A DNA stretch of 6,322 nt from JAPLYB01 sp964481435 (lineage in GTDB: Archaea > Nanobdellota > Nanobdellia > Pacearchaeales > UBA284). The stretch is from the NCBI GenBank assembly GCA_964481435.1, contig CAYZTH010000035.1:1-6322 (forward strand), in the 5' to 3' direction. The position numbers and the translations under genes are program-made. Under the pieces are notes generated by a model. That model ran no database searches. It was given only the letters and a program-made list of their open reading frames with translations, and was not told the DNA's origin. Every line of letters starts with the position of its first letter. Positions within the stretch are counted from its first letter, which is position 1. Positions 3,563 through 6,322 of this stretch are shown one piece after another.

Positions 3563-6322
3563 TTAAATTATCTCGGAACTTGTAAAATTATCCAAATGCT
3601 CTGCTACTTTCTCTTCAACCACCATAATTTCACCTATGGACTTAACGTTCTTGTTTAAAATCAAAATCTTTTTCTTTTTTGTCTTTTTTGTTAATTTTTT
3701 AGAGGGTTCTATTAGCCAACCATAGACCTTATTTTCTTCAATATAAACTTCTTTAATTTTTCCTATTCTTTCCCCATTTTCTGCATAAACCTCTTTTCCG
3801 ATTATATTCCTTAACTTTGTTATATCTTTGGAATTTTTCCGGGTTATCTTTTTCAAAATAAACAGAATTATTAAAACCAGCATAACTGCTAGAAGGATAA
3901 TTGGGAGACATTTTAATCCTTTTTTTGGAGATTCTTCAATTTTTTGACTAAACTCTGTTTTGTTTTCCAAACTCTTTGAAGGTTCATCTGAGTCACAAAG
4001 GCTATTGTTATTTTCATCCAAACAGCATTCTTTTCCATATCGTATATAGGGCCTATTGCAAACTATTTCTTCTGTTGTCTCTTCTTTCGTTTCCGTGCTC
4101 ATTTTTCCTCCACTAGGTACTATCGTTTCATTAGTCGTTCCTCCAAATACTTCAAAAGAATCATAAGAGGTAGCAGTTCCTCCAACCCAAGTTACTAGTG
4201 CCTTAAACTTATAATTTCCGGTATTGGACGGAGAAGTTAATGTGGCAGTCAAATTAATCTCGTTTGAATAACCAATATACAGGGTCTGTTGTCCTGAACT
4301 GTAATTTATTGTTTCCGGTTCATTTGTTATCCAGTAATCAACTACGAAGTCTTGCCCAATGTCTGGATTTTGATTTACCACTTTTATGATGGTATTAAAA
4401 CTTGTTGATATTTGTACAGAAGGTGGAGCATACACGATGGCATCTGCTGGACCCCCGTATCCTGGGATGATTATTCTGATTTGATTAGAGCTGTAGGTCA
4501 CGGTATTAACAGTTGCGGTTGATTTAACAAAAAGGTACTCTAGATTAGATGCTTCTTTCTCTATGATTGTGAAGTTCGAATAGTTGTATTTTTGACTCCT
4601 GTTTAAATCAATTAGAGTATTGATACTTAAGTCAGAGTCTAATAGAGTTATATCTTCAAGATCTTCTCCACCAGAATTAACAACTTCAATTGTTAATGTA
4701 TAATTCACCCGTGTCGTGTTCTCTGAATTAAAATAAGCATTTTTAATCAAGGTAAGCTGTTGTCCTGATTCAGTTGAAGGAATAGTAAGGTTAATGGGGC
4801 TTGAGTTTGCAAAGATTGTTGAGTTTGAAGAGAGATCTATCCCTTCTACCAAGGCAATAGATGTTAAATTATAATAGATTTTAGAGGATCTATTAAAATT
4901 AAGCAGGTAACTTCTGGAGACAGATTCTCCCTGACTAATATTCCCTAAATCAAGGCTTAAGCCAGGGTATTCTATGTCACTGATAGTTACATTTGTTACA
5001 TTACTTCTACCCTTATTCGTTAACCTTAAAGTAATATTATAGGTAATAGTATTATTTGTTAATTCGTAAAGACTCGCAATCTTATCCAAGACAAAAGATG
5101 CTGGACCAGCATTATACCCCGCAGCATATCCGCTCTCATAACCTGTCTGATTACCGAAATAAAATCCAGACAGGTTTCCTAGAATAAAGCCAGATAGATT
5201 TCCAAGTGTAAAGCCGGTTGCATTCCCTAAATCAAAACCAGTTGCGTTTCCGAGGATATAACCGCTTTCATTTCCGAGAATAAAGCCGGTTATGTTTCCA
5301 AGTGTAAAACCCGTTGCGTTTCCGAGGATATAACCGCTTTCATTTCCGAGAATAAAGCCGGTTATGTTTCCAAAATTAAAGCCGGTTATGTTTCCTAACT
5401 CAAAACCAGTTATGTTTCCGAATATAAAACCGGTGGTATTTCCAAGATTAAAGCCAGTAATGTTTCCCTCATTAAGTCCCAAGATATAACCGCTCTCATT
5501 ACCTGCAATGAGGCCCGCAGCATATCCGCTCTCATAACCAAGAGAAATTTTAAATGAATCTGAATTATTCACAGTAATTCCTGAATAAGAAACTGTAGCA
5601 TAGGCGGTATAATTATCGACTCCGAGTCCAGTGAATATGCTAGTAAATAGACCATTTGATTCAGTGGTTGTATTTGATGATATAATCAAATCACCTGTGG
5701 AATTGCGGTAAATAGAAATATTAACTATCTGCAAACTTAATAGAACCAATCCACTGTTGTCGCTGATTGCACCCTGAACCAAAACAGTGGGATTTTCAAG
5801 ATAATCCCCTCCTGCTTCACAGTTTATTGTGAGGTTAATCAAGTTGAAATAATTATATTCTTGTGTTGAATTTTTGATACCATTGCCTGTTTTTATTGAC
5901 CAATTGTGTTCTCCTAAACTGAGTCCGCTCCAGTTATATACTAACTGAGTCCCATTCGCAATATTTTCAGAAGTATTCAACAAAGAATCATCGCCATAAA
6001 GCCAAACAGTCATGATCCTTGAATCATTATCAAAAACAGTGTAGTTAAGTAAAACTGAGTTTACATTATTAATATACTGACTATTACCCGGATAATTAAA
6101 CACTACTTGGGGTTGGGCGATTGTTAGTGTAAAATTTCTTGTTTCAGAGACATTTCCATTTCCAGCAGAATCAAAGCAGGCGATATACCATGAATAATTT
6201 CCTTCAGCAATTCCTTCTACTAAAAAGTTTGTTAGGGTATTATTTTCTGTGGAAGAATTTGTTTTATTTAAAATGGAATTGATATAGATGCTACAATTTA
6301 AATTCCCTATAGAATCATCTTT
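3563..6322 (-). CDS. Large cell-surface protein: Ig-like domains, glycine/sequon octad array, TM helix, cytoplasmic PRC-barrel (N-terminus outside window)
   Basis: The frame is open to the window edge, so 919 C-terminal residues are visible (edge codon = 1). A GTG at 6103 is not the start, because 73 in-frame codons of Ig-like sequence precede it. In order: Ig-like or beta-sandwich domains at about 1-67, 74-165 and 168-258; an array with Gly every fourth residue at 262-406; three CARDB/DUF11-like beta domains at about 410-516, 517-628 and 629-738; a Thr/Glu linker; an EF-hand-like loop D769-x-N771-x-N773-x-L-x-D777-xx-E780 among cysteines C755, C766, C767 and C776; a transmembrane helix at 806-823 followed by KKITRK (positive inside); and a PRC-barrel at about 837-905. 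N-x-S/T sequons are abundant outside the membrane and suggest heavy N-glycosylation. The topology is N-terminus out, C-terminus in. Adhesion, S-layer attachment or envelope-to-cytoplasm coupling are all possible; no exact homologue is recognised. Confidence 0.85.
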   Translation of the reverse strand, partial: KDDSIGNLNCSIYINSILNKTNSSTENNTLTNFLVEGIAEGNYSWYIACFDSAGNGNVSETRNFTLTIAQPQVVFNYPGNSQYINNVNSVLLNYTVFDNDSRIMTVWLYGDDSLLNTSENIANGTQLVYNWSGLSLGEHNWSIKTGNGIKNSTQEYNYFNLINLTINCEAGGDYLENPTVLVQGAISDNSGLVLLSLQIVNISIYRNSTGDLIISSNTTTESNGLFTSIFTGLGVDNYTAYATVSYSGITVNNSDSFKISLGYESGYAAGLIAGNESGYILGLNEGNITGFNLGNTTGFIFGNITGFELGNITGFNFGNITGFILGNESGYILGNATGFTLGNITGFILGNESGYILGNATGFDLGNATGFTLGNLSGFILGNLSGFYFGNQTGYESGYAAGYNAGPASFVLDKIASLYELTNNTITYNITLRLTNKGRSNVTNVTISDIEYPGLSLDLGNISQGESVSRSYLLNFNRSSKIYYNLTSIALVEGIDLSSNSTIFANSSPINLTIPSTESGQQLTLIKNAYFNSENTTRVNYTLTIEVVNSGGEDLEDITLLDSDLSINTLIDLNRSQKYNYSNFTIIEKEASNLEYLFVKSTATVNTVTYSSNQIRIIIPGYGGPADAIVYAPPSVQISTSFNTIIKVVNQNPDIGQDFVVDYWITNEPETINYSSGQQTLYIGYSNEINLTATLTSPSNTGNYKFKALVTWVGGTATSYDSFEVFGGTTNETIVPSGGKMSTETKEETTEEIVCNRPYIRYGKECCLDENNNSLCDSDEPSKSLENKTEFSQKIEESPKKGLKCLPIILLAVMLVLIILFILKKITRKNSKDITKLRNIIGKEVYAENGERIGKIKEVYIEENKVYGWLIEPSKKLTKKTKKKKILILNKNVKSIGEIMVVEEKVAEHLDNFTSSEII
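5118..5143. repeat. 26-bp direct repeat at the C-terminal end of the array
   Basis: Identical over 26 bases to 5514-5539. It encodes the closing GYESGYAAG-type cap. The two copies lie 396 bp apart and bracket the sequon core. Confidence 0.9.
5241..5301. repeat. 61-bp direct repeat, copy 1
   Basis: This stretch is identical over 61 bases to 5313-5373, at an offset of 72 bp, exactly three 24-bp units. Identity stops on both sides (A versus C at 5240/5312, G versus A at 5302/5374). It encodes a GFILGNESGYILGNAT-type block and points to a recent in-frame duplication. Confidence 0.93.
5313..5373. repeat. 61-bp direct repeat, copy 2
   Basis: Second copy of the block at 5241-5301, perfect over 61 bases including all synonymous positions. 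The two copies preserve the reading frame and the sequon spacing. Confidence 0.93.
5514..5539. repeat. 26-bp direct repeat at the N-terminal end of the array
   Basis: Partner of 5118-5143; encodes the first GYESGYAAG of the array. Exact nucleotide identity between the two caps suggests copying or gene conversion and not only selection on the protein. Confidence 0.9.

Larger units (their letters stand above)
5105..5539 (-). repeat. Glycine-every-fourth-residue array of 24-bp units encoding sequon octads
   Basis: The 145 codons encode residues 262-406 of the surface protein. Glycine occupies every fourth position without exception through 36 tetrads plus a closing glycine. In the core, tetrads alternate between GN-x-T/S and GF-x-L (or GY/GF variants), giving an 8-residue, 24-bp unit. 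Each GN-x-T/S tetrad is an N-glycosylation sequon; there are 15, and 14 of them are exactly eight residues apart. Both ends are closed by GYESGYAAG. Confidence 0.92.

Noticed and set aside
5105..5539. CRISPR array
   Set aside because: The repeats are contiguous 24-bp coding units in frame with no unique spacers; they encode the protein array.
3563..6103. GTG at 6103 as the start of the surface protein
   Set aside because: The same frame continues 73 codons to the window edge with Ig-like sequence, so the gene is truncated by the window.

Overview
This AT-rich window looks archaeal, most likely from a DPANN-type lineage such as Pacearchaeota or Woesearchaeota. The case rests on three things. 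The large surface protein has the Asn/Thr/Ser-rich Ig-like style common in those genomes, with residues such as NYSWYIACFDSAGN. The other genes have TATA-like boxes in place of bacterial -35/-10 boxes, and in the three complete longer genes the box is centred about 25 bases before the start codon. The genes are short and tightly packed. The lineage is inferred from style; no marker gene is present.

Layout from left to right. Bases 1-40 hold two small perfect hairpins that resemble an IS200/IS605-type element end, followed by a terminator-like hairpin for the next gene. A cobalamin-type radical SAM enzyme lies on the minus strand (197-1669). Its start codon is better placed at 1669 than at the far end of the open frame (1774). 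Divergent from it is a membrane-anchored cyclophilin (1845-2393, plus). A stand-alone RecB/Cas4-like PD-(D/E)XK nuclease (2399-3199, minus) converges on the cyclophilin, with only 5 bases between the stop codons. The interval 3200-3562 holds a probable 33-residue basic small protein (3346-3447, minus) and the terminator of the last gene.

The last gene (3563 to the window edge, minus) is the most striking. It is a large cell-surface protein whose N-terminus lies beyond the window. The visible 919 residues contain Ig-like domains, a 145-residue array with glycine at every fourth position and an N-glycosylation sequon at every eighth, three more beta-rich domains, an EF-hand-like calcium loop between cysteines, one transmembrane helix and a cytoplasmic PRC-barrel. 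This layout could connect a glycosylated exterior to a cytoplasmic partner. Archaeal PRC-barrel proteins are known in cell division, so that is one candidate role.

The genes do not form an obvious operon: strands alternate and each has its own promoter. The one plausible functional link is that the cyclophilin, if it faces outward as its anchor suggests, could help fold exported proteins such as the surface protein. This is inference only.
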